The position numbers and the translations under genes are program-made. Positions 18,225-26,269 of a DNA stretch of 64,000 nucleotides are shown in pieces; the stretch's first letter is position 1, and every line of letters begins with the position of its first letter. The notes beneath the pieces were generated by a model. The model ran no database searches, had not been told where the DNA came from, and saw only the letters and a list, made by a program, of their open reading frames with translations. The stretch comes from Larsenimonas salina (GTDB lineage Bacteria > Pseudomonadota > Gammaproteobacteria > Pseudomonadales > Halomonadaceae): contig NZ_JAMLJJ010000003.1 in assembly GCF_023736155.1 (NCBI RefSeq), positions 1-64,000 on the forward strand, in the 5' to 3' direction.

Positions 18225-18427
18225 CGTAGGACGCTGGTACTGACAGGACGTCGTCATTCAGGGAACGAATATGTACAGGATGTGCCCCCGACAGGAGGTC
18301 ATCATTTTGGTGTGGCCCGACACCGAATGAGCTGTGACAGGAAGTCAACGCCCAGGATGGGTAGAGTAAAAAGGGATGTCATCAATGCAGTAATGCCCCG
18401 CGTTAACGCTAACGCGGGGCATTTTTT
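18225..18427 (+). ncRNA. Putative CsrA/RsmA-sequestering small RNA (CsrB/RsmZ type)
   Basis: This 200-nt stretch without a gene contains eight GGA motifs, at about 18228, 18245, 18261, 18277, 18293, 18339, 18354 and 18373. Most have the form A(C)AGGA. Several sit in loops of short hairpins, such as GAC-AGGAG-GTC (18290-18300), TGAC-AGGAA-GTCA (18335-18347) and CCC-AGGAT-GGG (18351-18361). It ends in a strong intrinsic terminator. A GATAAT -10 element lies at 18214-18219 with a poor -35, which fits activator dependence. No clear GacA box was found. This architecture is that of RNAs that titrate the translational regulator CsrA. The start site is inferred. Confidence 0.78.
18393..18427 (+). terminator. 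Strong intrinsic terminator ending the putative Csr RNA
   Basis: A 13-bp perfect stem (ATGCCCCGCGTTA/TAACGCGGGGCAT) with a 4-base loop is followed by six T residues on the plus strand. The upstream kinase gene ends 250 bp before it. Confidence 0.92.
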
Positions 18428-18502
18428 ATGGGCGATTCTGCGCGCGAGGCAGCGCCGCCCGGCAAACCATGGTCATGGCGAACTACGCACGCGTCGCCTG
18501 AT

Positions 18503-18712
18503 TTACGAGGTGGCCTCGGCATTCATGCGTGCGCAGTCTTCCTCGGCCTCATCGCGAATTTCATACTCATCGCTGGCGTATTGTTGCTGCTCGTGATCAT
18601 AGATCCGAAAGCTTTCAAGCGGCATGTCGTCCGCCGTCTGATTCTTGTCCCGGTTGGGCGAGCCCTGAACATGAGCGGTTGCGTGTTCAAACACTTCAAA
18701 ACGAGCGGCCAT
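18503..18712 (-). CDS. Small acidic hypothetical protein
   Basis: The ATG at 18712 follows a strong GGAGAGG ribosome binding site 4 bases away, which supports real translation of this 69-residue product. It is acidic and hydrophilic with no membrane segment. It opens MAARFEVFEHATAHVQGS and ends in an Asp/Glu-rich stretch (SDEYEIRDEAEEDCARMNAE). I recognise no family. It runs convergent to the putative small RNA. Confidence 0.65.
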   Translation of the reverse strand: MAARFEVFEHATAHVQGSPNRDKNQTADDMPLESFRIYDHEQQQYASDEYEIRDEAEEDCARMNAEATS

Positions 18713-18810
18713 CGGTTCCTCTCCTTGGGTTTAGGCACGACCCAGTGTGGCTATTCATGCCCTGAAACGCCAACTACAAAAGGCCTCACCGACAGGCCGC
18801 GTCGCACCGA

Positions 18811-20259
18811 TCAGATCGGGTAGTGCCGTGGCCCGAGCTGCATGGTCATCCAGCGCAGTTCGGTAAAGGCCTCGATGCCGGCCTTGCCACCAAATCGTCC
18901 GTAGCCGCTGTCTTTCACGCCCCCGAACGGCATCTGGGGCTCATCGTGTACGGTCGGTGCATTGATGTGGCAGATACCGGACTGGACCCGCTGCGCGACC
19001 CGCATGGCTCGGGCGCTGTCTCGGCTGAACACTGCCGCCGAAAGGCCATACTCGCTGTCATTGGCGACATCGAGCGCCTCGTCCTCGCCGTCGACCCGCA
19101 TCATTGCAACCAATGGCCCAAACGACTCTTCGCGATAGAGTCGCATACGCGAGGTCACACCATCGATCACGGTCGGCTGCATTACAACACCCTCGGCCTT
19201 GCCCCCGCACACGAGCGTCGCGCCATGAGCGAGCGCATCGTCAATCAGCGCATTGAGCTTTTCGCCGGAAGCGGCGTCAATCAGCGTGCCGAGCGCATTG
19301 GCATCATCCTTCGGATCACCGGCCTTGAGCGTGCGCGCCTTGTCGGCCAGCTTCTCGACAAACGCATCAGCCACGGCGGCATCAACGATCAATCGCTCGG
19401 TGGACATGCAGATCTGACCCTGATTGAAAAACGCCCCGAAGGCAGCAGCCTCGACGGCCGCCTCGAGATCGGCATCATCGAGCACCAGAAACGGGGCCTT
19501 GCCGCCGAGCTCCAGAAGGGCAGGTTTCAGACGCTGCGCGGCCTTCTCGGCAATGATCCGCCCAACGCCCGTCGAGCCAGTGAAGTTGATGCGCCGAACG
19601 CCCGAATGACCGATCAGCGCATCGACCACCTCACTTGCGCGCTCGGGGGCATGCGTAATGACGTTGACCTCGCCTTGATCGAAACCGGCCTCGATCAACA
19701 CCTCACCGATCAGGTGGTGCGTCGCCGGACACTGCTCGGACGCCTTCAAGATGACGGTGTTGCCACAGGCAAGCGGCGTGGCAATGGCGCGGGTACCGAG
19801 AATGATCGGCGCGTTCCAGGGCGCGATACCCAGCACCACGCCGCAGGGCACGCGAACGCCCATTGCCAGATTATCAGGCACGTTCGAGGGGATGACTTCG
19901 CCACCGACCTGCGTCGTAAGCCCTGCCGCCTCACGCAACATGCCGGCGGCAATCGCGACGTTGAAGCCGGCCCAGCCGGGCGTGGCGCCGGTTTCACTGA
20001 CCATGAGCTCGATGAAACGCGCCTGATGCGCCTCCATCACATCCGCAGCTTTCAAAAGCCGGGCCCGACGCTCCCCCGGCCCGGTTCGGGACCAGCTCGC
20101 AAATGCCTTCTGAGCGGCATCGGCGGCGGCGGTGGCGTCTTCAGGCGTTGCCGAGGCGGCCCGAGTGGCCACCTGGCCATCGAAGGGATTTCTGCGCTCG
20201 AACGTGCTGTTATCACTGGCAGGCCGCGAGACGCCCCCAATCGATAATTCGATGTTCAT
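18811..20259 (-). CDS. vdh: Vanillin (aryl aldehyde) dehydrogenase
   Basis: This NAD(P)-dependent aldehyde dehydrogenase has 482 residues from the ATG at 20259, which has GGAG eight bases upstream. A GTG three codons earlier is a weaker alternative. Family motifs are GIAPWNAPIILGTRA near 145, FTGSTGVGR near 225, the catalytic Glu in LLELGGKAPF near 250, and the catalytic Cys in NQGQICMSTERLIVD near 285. The gene follows ech on the same strand with 63 bp between them. In that context it should oxidise vanillin (and 4-hydroxybenzaldehyde) to vanillate. No vanillate demethylase gene is in the window. Confidence 0.9.
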   Translation of the reverse strand: MNIELSIGGVSRPASDNSTFERRNPFDGQVATRAASATPEDATAAADAAQKAFASWSRTGPGERRARLLKAADVMEAHQARFIELMVSETGATPGWAGFNVAIAAGMLREAAGLTTQVGGEVIPSNVPDNLAMGVRVPCGVVLGIAPWNAPIILGTRAIATPLACGNTVILKASEQCPATHHLIGEVLIEAGFDQGEVNVITHAPERASEVVDALIGHSGVRRINFTGSTGVGRIIAEKAAQRLKPALLELGGKAPFLVLDDADLEAAVEAAAFGAFFNQGQICMSTERLIVDAAVADAFVEKLADKARTLKAGDPKDDANALGTLIDAASGEKLNALIDDALAHGATLVCGGKAEGVVMQPTVIDGVTSRMRLYREESFGPLVAMMRVDGEDEALDVANDSEYGLSAAVFSRDSARAMRVAQRVQSGICHINAPTVHDEPQMPFGGVKDSGYGRFGGKAGIEAFTELRWMTMQLGPRHYPI

Positions 20260-20322
20260 ACCGATCACTCCTTCACCTTACCTTGAAAATCAAACGCCCC
20301 ACCGGGCCGTACGATGACGCGA

Positions 20323-21159
20323 TCACTCGGTGCGGCGGTAGCTTTGAAGCCCCGGCTTGATGCTCTTTTCATCGAGGAACTGCTTCATGCCCTGCTCGCG
20401 ACCATGCTCGGGGTCAATCAACTGGGCCTGATCGAGCTTGGCGTAGAGATACTCTTCGTTTTGCTCCCACGTCAGCTCACGCGACAGCTTGAAGCCGACC
20501 TTGGCCGCGCGCAGCACAACCGGGTTCTTGTCGCGCAGGGTCATGGCAAGCTTGCGGGTGGTCTCGCGAAGCTCATCAAGCGACACGCTCTGATTGATCA
20601 ACCCCATATCCGCCGCTTCGCGGCCGGTAAAGGTTTCACCGGTCATGATGTAATAGAGGGCCTTGCGGTGACCGACCGTATCCGCCATGGCCTTGCTGAC
20701 CAGGTTGCCCGGCGGGATACCCCAGTTGATTTCCGACAGGCCAAACACCGCATCATCGGACGCAATCGCAAGGTCACAGGCCACCAGCGGTGAAAACGCG
20801 CCGCCAAAGCACCAGCCATTGACCATGGCGATGGTGGGTTTGGCGTAGTTACGCAGAAGCTTCCACTGCCAGGTCGACGCGTCACGGCGCACCTTGACCT
20901 GCACGATTTCAGGGCTTGCGTCGATTTCGCGGAAATACTCCTTGAGGTCCATACCGGCAGAGAACGACTCGCCGGCCCCGGTCAGTACCAGGACCTTTGC
21001 GTCCTGATCGAGCTCGACTGTCTCAAGAACATCGATCATTTCCCGGTTGAGTGTCGGGCTCATGGCGTTACGTTTTTCAGGCCGGTTCAACGTGACCCAG
21101 GCGATGCCGTCCTCGACCGAGACGGAAACGGTTTTCCAACGATTGGTGTAGTCGCTCAT
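20323..21159 (-). CDS. ech: Feruloyl-CoA / p-hydroxycinnamoyl-CoA hydratase-lyase
   Basis: This crotonase-fold enzyme hydrates feruloyl-CoA and cleaves it to vanillin and acetyl-CoA. The 278-residue product closely follows the characterised Pseudomonas HCHL, including NRPEKRNAMSPTLNREMIDV, the oxyanion-hole AGMDLKEYFRE, the NGWCFGGAFSPLVACDLAI segment, GLSEINWGIPPGN with the catalytic Glu near 143, and LTWEQNEEYLYAKLDQ with the substrate-binding Tyr near 240. The start at 21159 follows GAAGGGAC, and the upstream extension is unlikely. It is divergent from a MarR regulator, with a palindromic operator candidate between them. Confidence 0.96.
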   Translation of the reverse strand: MSDYTNRWKTVSVSVEDGIAWVTLNRPEKRNAMSPTLNREMIDVLETVELDQDAKVLVLTGAGESFSAGMDLKEYFREIDASPEIVQVKVRRDASTWQWKLLRNYAKPTIAMVNGWCFGGAFSPLVACDLAIASDDAVFGLSEINWGIPPGNLVSKAMADTVGHRKALYYIMTGETFTGREAADMGLINQSVSLDELRETTRKLAMTLRDKNPVVLRAAKVGFKLSRELTWEQNEEYLYAKLDQAQLIDPEHGREQGMKQFLDEKSIKPGLQSYRRTE

Positions 21160-21180
21160 GCGATTGTCCCTTCCATATAA

Positions 21181-21197
21181 TATCAAGTAAGTTGATA
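21181..21197. promoter_or_regulatory. Palindromic operator candidate between ech and the MarR gene
   Basis: A perfect inverted repeat TATCAA-GTAAG-TTGATA lies 22 bp upstream of the ech ATG and 57 bp upstream of the regulator ATG. Its size and symmetry suit a MarR dimer. In relatives the FerR/FerC-type regulator binds here and is released by feruloyl-CoA. That part is inferred. Confidence 0.65.
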
Positions 21198-21253
21198 CTC
21201 TCTTGATTCATCATAATGCGCTATTCTGCGCTTGCAAAGAGGAAAAACCGCCC

Positions 21254-21742
21254 ATGACCGACACATTCGACCAATGTACAGCCGATGATCGTCCTGCAGA
21301 TGGCCCTCCCCCAACCCGGGTGGCGTATCTGATCGGGCGGCTCGACCGCGCCCTCAGACGCCATATCAGCGAGGCCGTTCAGCCACTGGGCGTAACCATG
21401 CAGCAGTACACGGCGCTTTCCGTGCTGGCGCGGAGAAGCCCACTTTCGAACGCAAAGCTTGCCGAAAAATCGCTGGTGTCGCCCCAGGCGGCCAACGAGA
21501 TGGTGAAGTCCATGGAATCGAAAGGGCTGGTCGAGCGACGGCCGGACCCGAATCACGGCCGTCTGATCCAGATCAGCATGACCGACAAGGGCCAGCGCGT
21601 TCTCGGCGCATGCGACAGCGCTGTCATCGCGCTCGAGGAATGTATGCTTGAAGATATGAGCACAGACCAGCGCACCGCGTTTCAGCGCCAGCTAAAGGCG
21701 TCACTCAAGGCATTGGGGGCAGGATTGATCGAGCCTGAATGA
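21254..21742 (+). CDS. ferR: MarR-family regulator of hydroxycinnamate catabolism
   Basis: This is a 162-residue winged-helix repressor. The start at 21254 follows AGAGGA, and the upstream in-frame ATG at 21203 would run through the operator region. Helices typical of MarR are visible: PLGVTMQQYTALSVLARR near 50, SNAKLAEKSLVSPQAANEMV as the recognition region near 75-95, and the wing RRPDPNHGRLIQISMTDKG near 105. It is divergent from ech-vdh and most likely represses them. Confidence 0.85.
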   Translation: MTDTFDQCTADDRPADGPPPTRVAYLIGRLDRALRRHISEAVQPLGVTMQQYTALSVLARRSPLSNAKLAEKSLVSPQAANEMVKSMESKGLVERRPDPNHGRLIQISMTDKGQRVLGACDSAVIALEECMLEDMSTDQRTAFQRQLKASLKALGAGLIEPE

Positions 21743-21800
21743 ACAAGGCTCATTACGGCGACCGGGCCACGGCTTGACCGGCTTGAGTCACGCGAGGGCG

Positions 21801-22274
21801 TCAGGGCGCCTCCGGGGTGTCGTAGATCTTTCGAAGCAGCATCAACAGGTGGGCGCGTTCGTCCTCGCTCAACCCCACACTGGCGCGGGCATCGCTTTCC
21901 ACCGACAACCGCTTGAGCGTCGTGACCAGCGCCTCCCCCGGCTTGGTCAGGAAGATGCCATGAGATCGACGGTCCCGTTTGCAGCGAACGCGCACGGCGT
22001 AGCCACGCTTTTCAAGATCGTGCACGAGATTGACCACGCGTGGCGGGTCGATGGCAAGCCGCTGCGCGAGTTCCGACTGCGTGACGCCCGGCATTTCTTC
22101 CACGACGACCAGCGCCGAAAACTGGGCCGGGCGGATGGCGTACTCGCGCATGGCCTCCTCGAAATCCTTGAAGACCTTGAGCTGTGCCCGACGCAGGGCG
22201 TACCCCAAAAGCTCATCGAGAATCAGTGTGCGGCCTGTCTCAGAGCCTGATTGATCGTCTCCCATCTGCTGCAT
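21801..22274 (-). CDS. Second MarR-family regulator, divergent from fcs
   Basis: This 157-residue winged-helix protein begins at the ATG at 22274, which has GGAG seven bases upstream. ATGs at 22286 and 22298 are alternatives. MarR features include YAIRPAQFSALVVVEEMPG, TQSELAQRLAIDPPRVVNLV (recognition helix) and RCKRDRRSHGIFLTKPGEAL (wing). The gene is convergent with ferR (58 bp apart) and divergent from the acyl-CoA synthetase gene, which it probably controls. It is a distant paralogue of ferR, not a recent duplicate. Confidence 0.85.
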   Translation of the reverse strand: MQQMGDDQSGSETGRTLILDELLGYALRRAQLKVFKDFEEAMREYAIRPAQFSALVVVEEMPGVTQSELAQRLAIDPPRVVNLVHDLEKRGYAVRVRCKRDRRSHGIFLTKPGEALVTTLKRLSVESDARASVGLSEDERAHLLMLLRKIYDTPEAP

Positions 22275-22439
22275 AGCAAGCTCCATTTGAACACCCATCC
22301 GCAAAAATAAGCCGCCGCTTACGCAGCAACCATCTAATTATAAAACATAACCTTATTCAGGCGTTACTCTCTATTTAACCGGCCAATCGCCTTCTACTGC
22401 GTAGCCTAAAGTCTGATCCCACGCCTCTAGCCACAAAAC

Positions 22440-22458
22440 TAGTTACACCTTATAACTA
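22440..22458. promoter_or_regulatory. Inverted repeat in the fcs promoter region, MarR operator candidate
   Basis: TAGTTA (22440-22445) and TAACTA (22453-22458) form an inverted repeat with a 7-bp spacer, about 50 bp upstream of the fcs start in an AT-rich stretch. Confidence 0.5.
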
Positions 22459-22508
22459 ATTACCACAGCGACCCGGTCATCCGGTTGACCTCACCTACGG
22501 AGCTTGTC

Positions 22509-24332
22509 ATGTCGCCCGATAATGGTAGTTGCCACCCCGAACCCCACGAACACCACCCTGATGACGGTGTTCATTATTTGAGCGGCCCATCGCTCAAGGC
22601 GCACCCACGCTGCCTGACCGACCGGCTCGTACACTGGGCCGAACACACGCCCGATGCGCCGTTTCTGGCCGAGCGTCAGCGAAATCACGCAAGCGCCGCC
22701 TGGCATACCATGAGCTACGCCGAGGCGCTGGCAGCAGTCGAATGTCTTGCTCAGGCCCTGCTGGATCACGACCTCTCGCTCAAGCGGCCGCTCATGGTGC
22801 TTTCCGGTAACGGCATCCATCATGCACTGCTTGCCTGCGCGGCCATGCACGTTGGCATTCCCTATGCACCGGTGTCGCCCTCGTACGCATTGCTTGCCAA
22901 TGATTACACCAAATTGAAGCACGTCGTCGACCTGGTAAGCCCGGGAATGATCTTCATCGACGAGGAGGCCCGGTTCGAACACGCACTTGAGTGCGTCTCG
23001 GACGCCACGGTTCACAGGCTCGCAACAGTGCCCTCGGTTTCGGCACATTCAATCGATACGCTGATGGCAACCCCCAAGCGCGCGGCAGTGGACCACGCCC
23101 ATGCCGATGTGGGCCCGGATACCATCGCGAAATTGCTGTTCACCTCCGGCTCGACCGGCATGCCCAAGGCCGTCATCAATACCCAGCGCATGATCTGCAG
23201 CAACCAGGCCATGCTGGGACAGACCCTACCGTTTCTGGAATCCGCACCGCCGGTATTGATGGATTGGCTGCCCTGGCATCACACCTTCGGAGGTAACACC
23301 ATCCTCGGCATGACCATTCACAATGGCGGTACGCTCTACATCGATGATGGCAGCCCCACCGTCGATGGTGTGGAGCGCACGGTTCAGAACCTTTTGGAAA
23401 TCTCGCCCACGTTTTACTGCAACGTCCCAAAGGGCTTCGAAGCCCTGGTCGATCATCTTCAACAGAGCGATGCCCTGCGCGAGGCGTTCTTTCGCAACCT
23501 GAAAATGATGCATTTCGGCGGCGCCAGCCTGCCCTCCCACGTCAGCGAGCACCTCGACATCCTCTCCTTACAGGAAACGGGCCGACGTGTACCGATGCTG
23601 ACGGGGCTTGGGTCTACCGAGGCCTGCCTGTCGTTTTGCACTCAAAACCGGGACCACGTTCGCGGCCTGGTTGGACAGCCGGTTGCCGGCATGACGGTCA
23701 AGCTGGTGCCTTCCGGCGACAAGCTCGAGGCGCGCCTCAAGGGGCCAAACGTCACGCCGGGCTATTGGAAGGACGACACGCGCTCGGAAACGGTCTTCGA
23801 TGAGGAAGGCTATTACTGCACTGGCGACGCCATGCGCTTTCATGATGCGAGCAGCCCTGAAAAGGGCCTGATGTTCGATGGGCGCCTGAGCGAGAACTTC
23901 AAGCTGATGACCGGCACCTGGGTCAACGTCGGCGCACTCAGGCTGCAATTGGTCGAGGACATGGCACCGCTCGCCCAGGACATCGTCCTCGTGGGCGAAG
24001 GCCGCCCCTACCTTACGGGCCTGCTCGTGTTGAACAAGACCCACTGCGCCGACCTTCTCGGCACCGAACCGGACCTTGCAGAGCTTGCCCGAAATGACAT
24101 TGTCCGGCGATTTCTGGCCGACCGCCTCACCGTTCATCAACAGGGCAAATCAAGCTCGATGCGCCTCGAGCGGCTGCTGATTCTCGAGGCCCCCCTTTCC
24201 TTCGACAAGGGGGAGGTTACGGAAAAGGGCTCGGTCAATCAGCGTCTGGTCCGTGAGCGCCATACCGAGCACCTCGACACGCTCTACGCAGACCCGCCCG
24301 GCGCCGAGGTCATCATGCCCTCACGCTGTTGA
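22509..24332 (+). CDS. fcs: Feruloyl-CoA synthetase (AMP-forming)
   Basis: This ANL-superfamily ligase activates ferulate and related hydroxycinnamates with ATP and CoA. From the ATG at 22509 (CGGAG seven bases upstream) it has 607 residues, typical of Pseudomonas Fcs. The AMP-binding P-loop is LLFTSGSTGMPKAVIN near 215. Other motifs are WLPWHHTFGGN near 255, MLTGLGSTEACLSF near 370, the hinge FDGRLSENFKLMTGTWV near 465 and the C-terminal catalytic Lys in DKGEVTEKGSVN near 575. With ech and vdh it completes ferulate to vanillate. Confidence 0.93.
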   Translation: MSPDNGSCHPEPHEHHPDDGVHYLSGPSLKAHPRCLTDRLVHWAEHTPDAPFLAERQRNHASAAWHTMSYAEALAAVECLAQALLDHDLSLKRPLMVLSGNGIHHALLACAAMHVGIPYAPVSPSYALLANDYTKLKHVVDLVSPGMIFIDEEARFEHALECVSDATVHRLATVPSVSAHSIDTLMATPKRAAVDHAHADVGPDTIAKLLFTSGSTGMPKAVINTQRMICSNQAMLGQTLPFLESAPPVLMDWLPWHHTFGGNTILGMTIHNGGTLYIDDGSPTVDGVERTVQNLLEISPTFYCNVPKGFEALVDHLQQSDALREAFFRNLKMMHFGGASLPSHVSEHLDILSLQETGRRVPMLTGLGSTEACLSFCTQNRDHVRGLVGQPVAGMTVKLVPSGDKLEARLKGPNVTPGYWKDDTRSETVFDEEGYYCTGDAMRFHDASSPEKGLMFDGRLSENFKLMTGTWVNVGALRLQLVEDMAPLAQDIVLVGEGRPYLTGLLVLNKTHCADLLGTEPDLAELARNDIVRRFLADRLTVHQQGKSSSMRLERLLILEAPLSFDKGEVTEKGSVNQRLVRERHTEHLDTLYADPPGAEVIMPSRC

Positions 24333-24420
24333 GATGACTCGGGCCGACGTCACGCCCGCGTCAAACCCGCGTCAAACCCGCTATGCTCCAGGCAGGATTG
24401 CAGCACAAGGGCTACCTGCC

Positions 24421-25569
24421 ATGCCATTTTCCGACGACAACACCGCCACCGTGCAGGCGTTCATCGAGCTGCTCGACGGCATGCTCGACGACCCGCTCGA
24501 CCGCCGCCGCCCACCGGTGGTCACATTCTGGTGCGGTGCCGGTTTTTCGAAAGCCTGGGACCCGAGCTCCCCGACCGATGGTGATCTGTTCGCCATCGAC
24601 CTCGATGACATTCACGACTTCCCCAACCTGCAGCACGTGCTGCATGTCATCGGCTGGGCAGACTATCGACGTCTCAATTTCGAGCAGTTCAAGAACCTGC
24701 GCTACGTGTTGGACATGCAGGTCCGCTACCCGGACATTCGTAACCGCTATTTCGATATTCAGAACCTGAAACTGAGCATCAGTGAGCTGCGCACCCTGAT
24801 CATGCGCCGCTTTCAGGCCGCCTGCGACGTTCAAAACGTCGACGATGACCTGCGCTTCACCACTGAGCGCGACAGCATGGATCAGCAGAACATCACCGCA
24901 CTGTTCGCCCTTCTCGAACAACGTGCCCGACACGCAGGCCTTGATGCCAACTGCCCGCTGTATCACTTTCTAACCACCAATTACGACTTCACGATCGAAA
25001 GCATTCTGGAACGGGTACATGCGCATTCAGCACCGGTGTTCGGGCGGCTCTATCGTGGGGTGACGCCGAGCCGAATCTGCGGCAGCACCATATGGGAGCA
25101 TTTGCCGCGAACGGTGGATCGAACCGTCATCAAGATCAACGGCGGGTTCGAAATTCTACCCACGCTCGAGGGCTTCGAGTTTGAATACCGCGCCCGAAGC
25201 GATCGCGCCATCCGCGAGGCGCCACCGCTGCTGATTCTGCCCTCACAGGTGCAGGACTATGATGAACCCTACTTTCATCAGGTGTTTCCAAAGGCCGTGC
25301 GTCTTCTTCGCGAAACGGATGTGTTGGTGATTGTGGGCTACAGCATGCCGCCGGAGGATGCACTGATCCGTTTCATCCTTCGCCAATTGGCCGAAAGCCC
25401 GAGCGATGCCCGGGGCAAGCACGTGTTCGTGATCGACACCAAGAACCACGACATCATCAAATCCCGCCTCGAAGAAGTGTTTTTCTACCTGCCAAGCGTC
25501 GGCTGGCCCAGAGAGCACTACTTCAGTGGGCGTTTCGAGGAGTTCTGTCGGCGCGCCGTCACGCAGTGA
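24421..25569 (+). CDS. SIR2-like domain protein (orphan), possible degenerate NADase
   Basis: From the ATG at 24421 the 382-residue product has the order expected of SIR2-like (SIR2_2-type) proteins. These are the NAD-binding WCGAGFSKAW near residue 38, TTNYDFTIES near 185 with the catalytic-type Asn, a K-x-N-G motif (IKINGGFE near 240) where most relatives have K-L-H-G, LLILPSQ near 275, and DVLVIVGYSMPPEDALIRFI near 305. Many such domains cleave NAD+ in antiphage defence, but no partner gene is next to it. The apparent His-to-Asn change could mean loss of catalysis. It stands alone between fcs and a cytochrome b561 gene. Confidence 0.75.
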   Translation: MPFSDDNTATVQAFIELLDGMLDDPLDRRRPPVVTFWCGAGFSKAWDPSSPTDGDLFAIDLDDIHDFPNLQHVLHVIGWADYRRLNFEQFKNLRYVLDMQVRYPDIRNRYFDIQNLKLSISELRTLIMRRFQAACDVQNVDDDLRFTTERDSMDQQNITALFALLEQRARHAGLDANCPLYHFLTTNYDFTIESILERVHAHSAPVFGRLYRGVTPSRICGSTIWEHLPRTVDRTVIKINGGFEILPTLEGFEFEYRARSDRAIREAPPLLILPSQVQDYDEPYFHQVFPKAVRLLRETDVLVIVGYSMPPEDALIRFILRQLAESPSDARGKHVFVIDTKNHDIIKSRLEEVFFYLPSVGWPREHYFSGRFEEFCRRAVTQ

Positions 25570-25726
25570 GGACGCCGTCTGTCATGGCCGACCCGCGTGA
25601 TGTGCAATGCTCGCCTGGCGCAAAAGCGCGACGGCAAGTGACCGGGGGCGTCGGCGTTCATTAAGGCTGCGTTCATCATGGCGCGCTAGAGTCGCTTCTC
25701 GCGCAAAAACAAAAAGGGAATGCACC

Positions 25727-26269
25727 ATGCATTGGCAAGATACGAACGCCCGCTACGGCCTCATCAGCCGCGGCTTTCACTGGGCGATGGCCGCTCTGAT
25801 TTTCTGGCAGCTCGGCGGTGTGACGCTCTCGCTTTTTGTCGAGGGGCGCCCGGCGTGGCTTGGCGCCTGGATCGGCACCCACAAATCGGTGGGGACACTG
25901 TTGCTCGGCGTGGCCCTGATCCGGGCGCTCTGGGGGCTTGGCCAGCTTCGCCGGCGTCCACCCGCGCTCAGCCGGGCTGCCACACTCGGGCATATCGGCC
26001 TCTACGCGCTGATGATTGCCATTCCCCTGGCCGGGCTCGCCATGACCTACTTAAGTGGTCGCCCGCTTGCAGTCTTCGGCTATTCACTGTGGGGGCCGCA
26101 TGATGCAAGCACGCTCATGGGCGCAGGGGCTTTCCATACAGCCCATCACTGGCTTGGCTGGGCGCTTCTGGCGGCAGTGGCGGGTCATATCACGATGGCG
26201 CTTTACCACCACCGCATCAAAAACGATGGGGTGCTGTCGCGCATGCTCGGTCACTCCCGAACGGGCTGA
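25727..26269 (+). CDS. cybB: Cytochrome b561 family membrane protein
   Basis: This 180-residue, four-helix inner-membrane dihaem protein starts at the ATG at 25727 after AGGGA. The upstream extension of the frame is not typical. Haem-ligand histidines are visible in SRGFHWAMAALIFWQL near residue 18, IGTHKSVGTLLLGVAL near 51, and the last helix GAFHTAHHWLGWALLAAVAGH near 137-153. Members pass electrons from ubiquinol to periplasmic acceptors, including superoxide in CybB. It overlaps the end of the convergent GGDEF-EAL gene by 19 bp. Confidence 0.88.
   Translation: MHWQDTNARYGLISRGFHWAMAALIFWQLGGVTLSLFVEGRPAWLGAWIGTHKSVGTLLLGVALIRALWGLGQLRRRPPALSRAATLGHIGLYALMIAIPLAGLAMTYLSGRPLAVFGYSLWGPHDASTLMGAGAFHTAHHWLGWALLAAVAGHITMALYHHRIKNDGVLSRMLGHSRTG

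Noticed and set aside
18209-18226. Possible GacA box (TGTAAG-N6-CTTACA) upstream of the small RNA
   Set aside because: CTTACG is present, but the left arm matches only three of six bases and it would overlap the -10 element.
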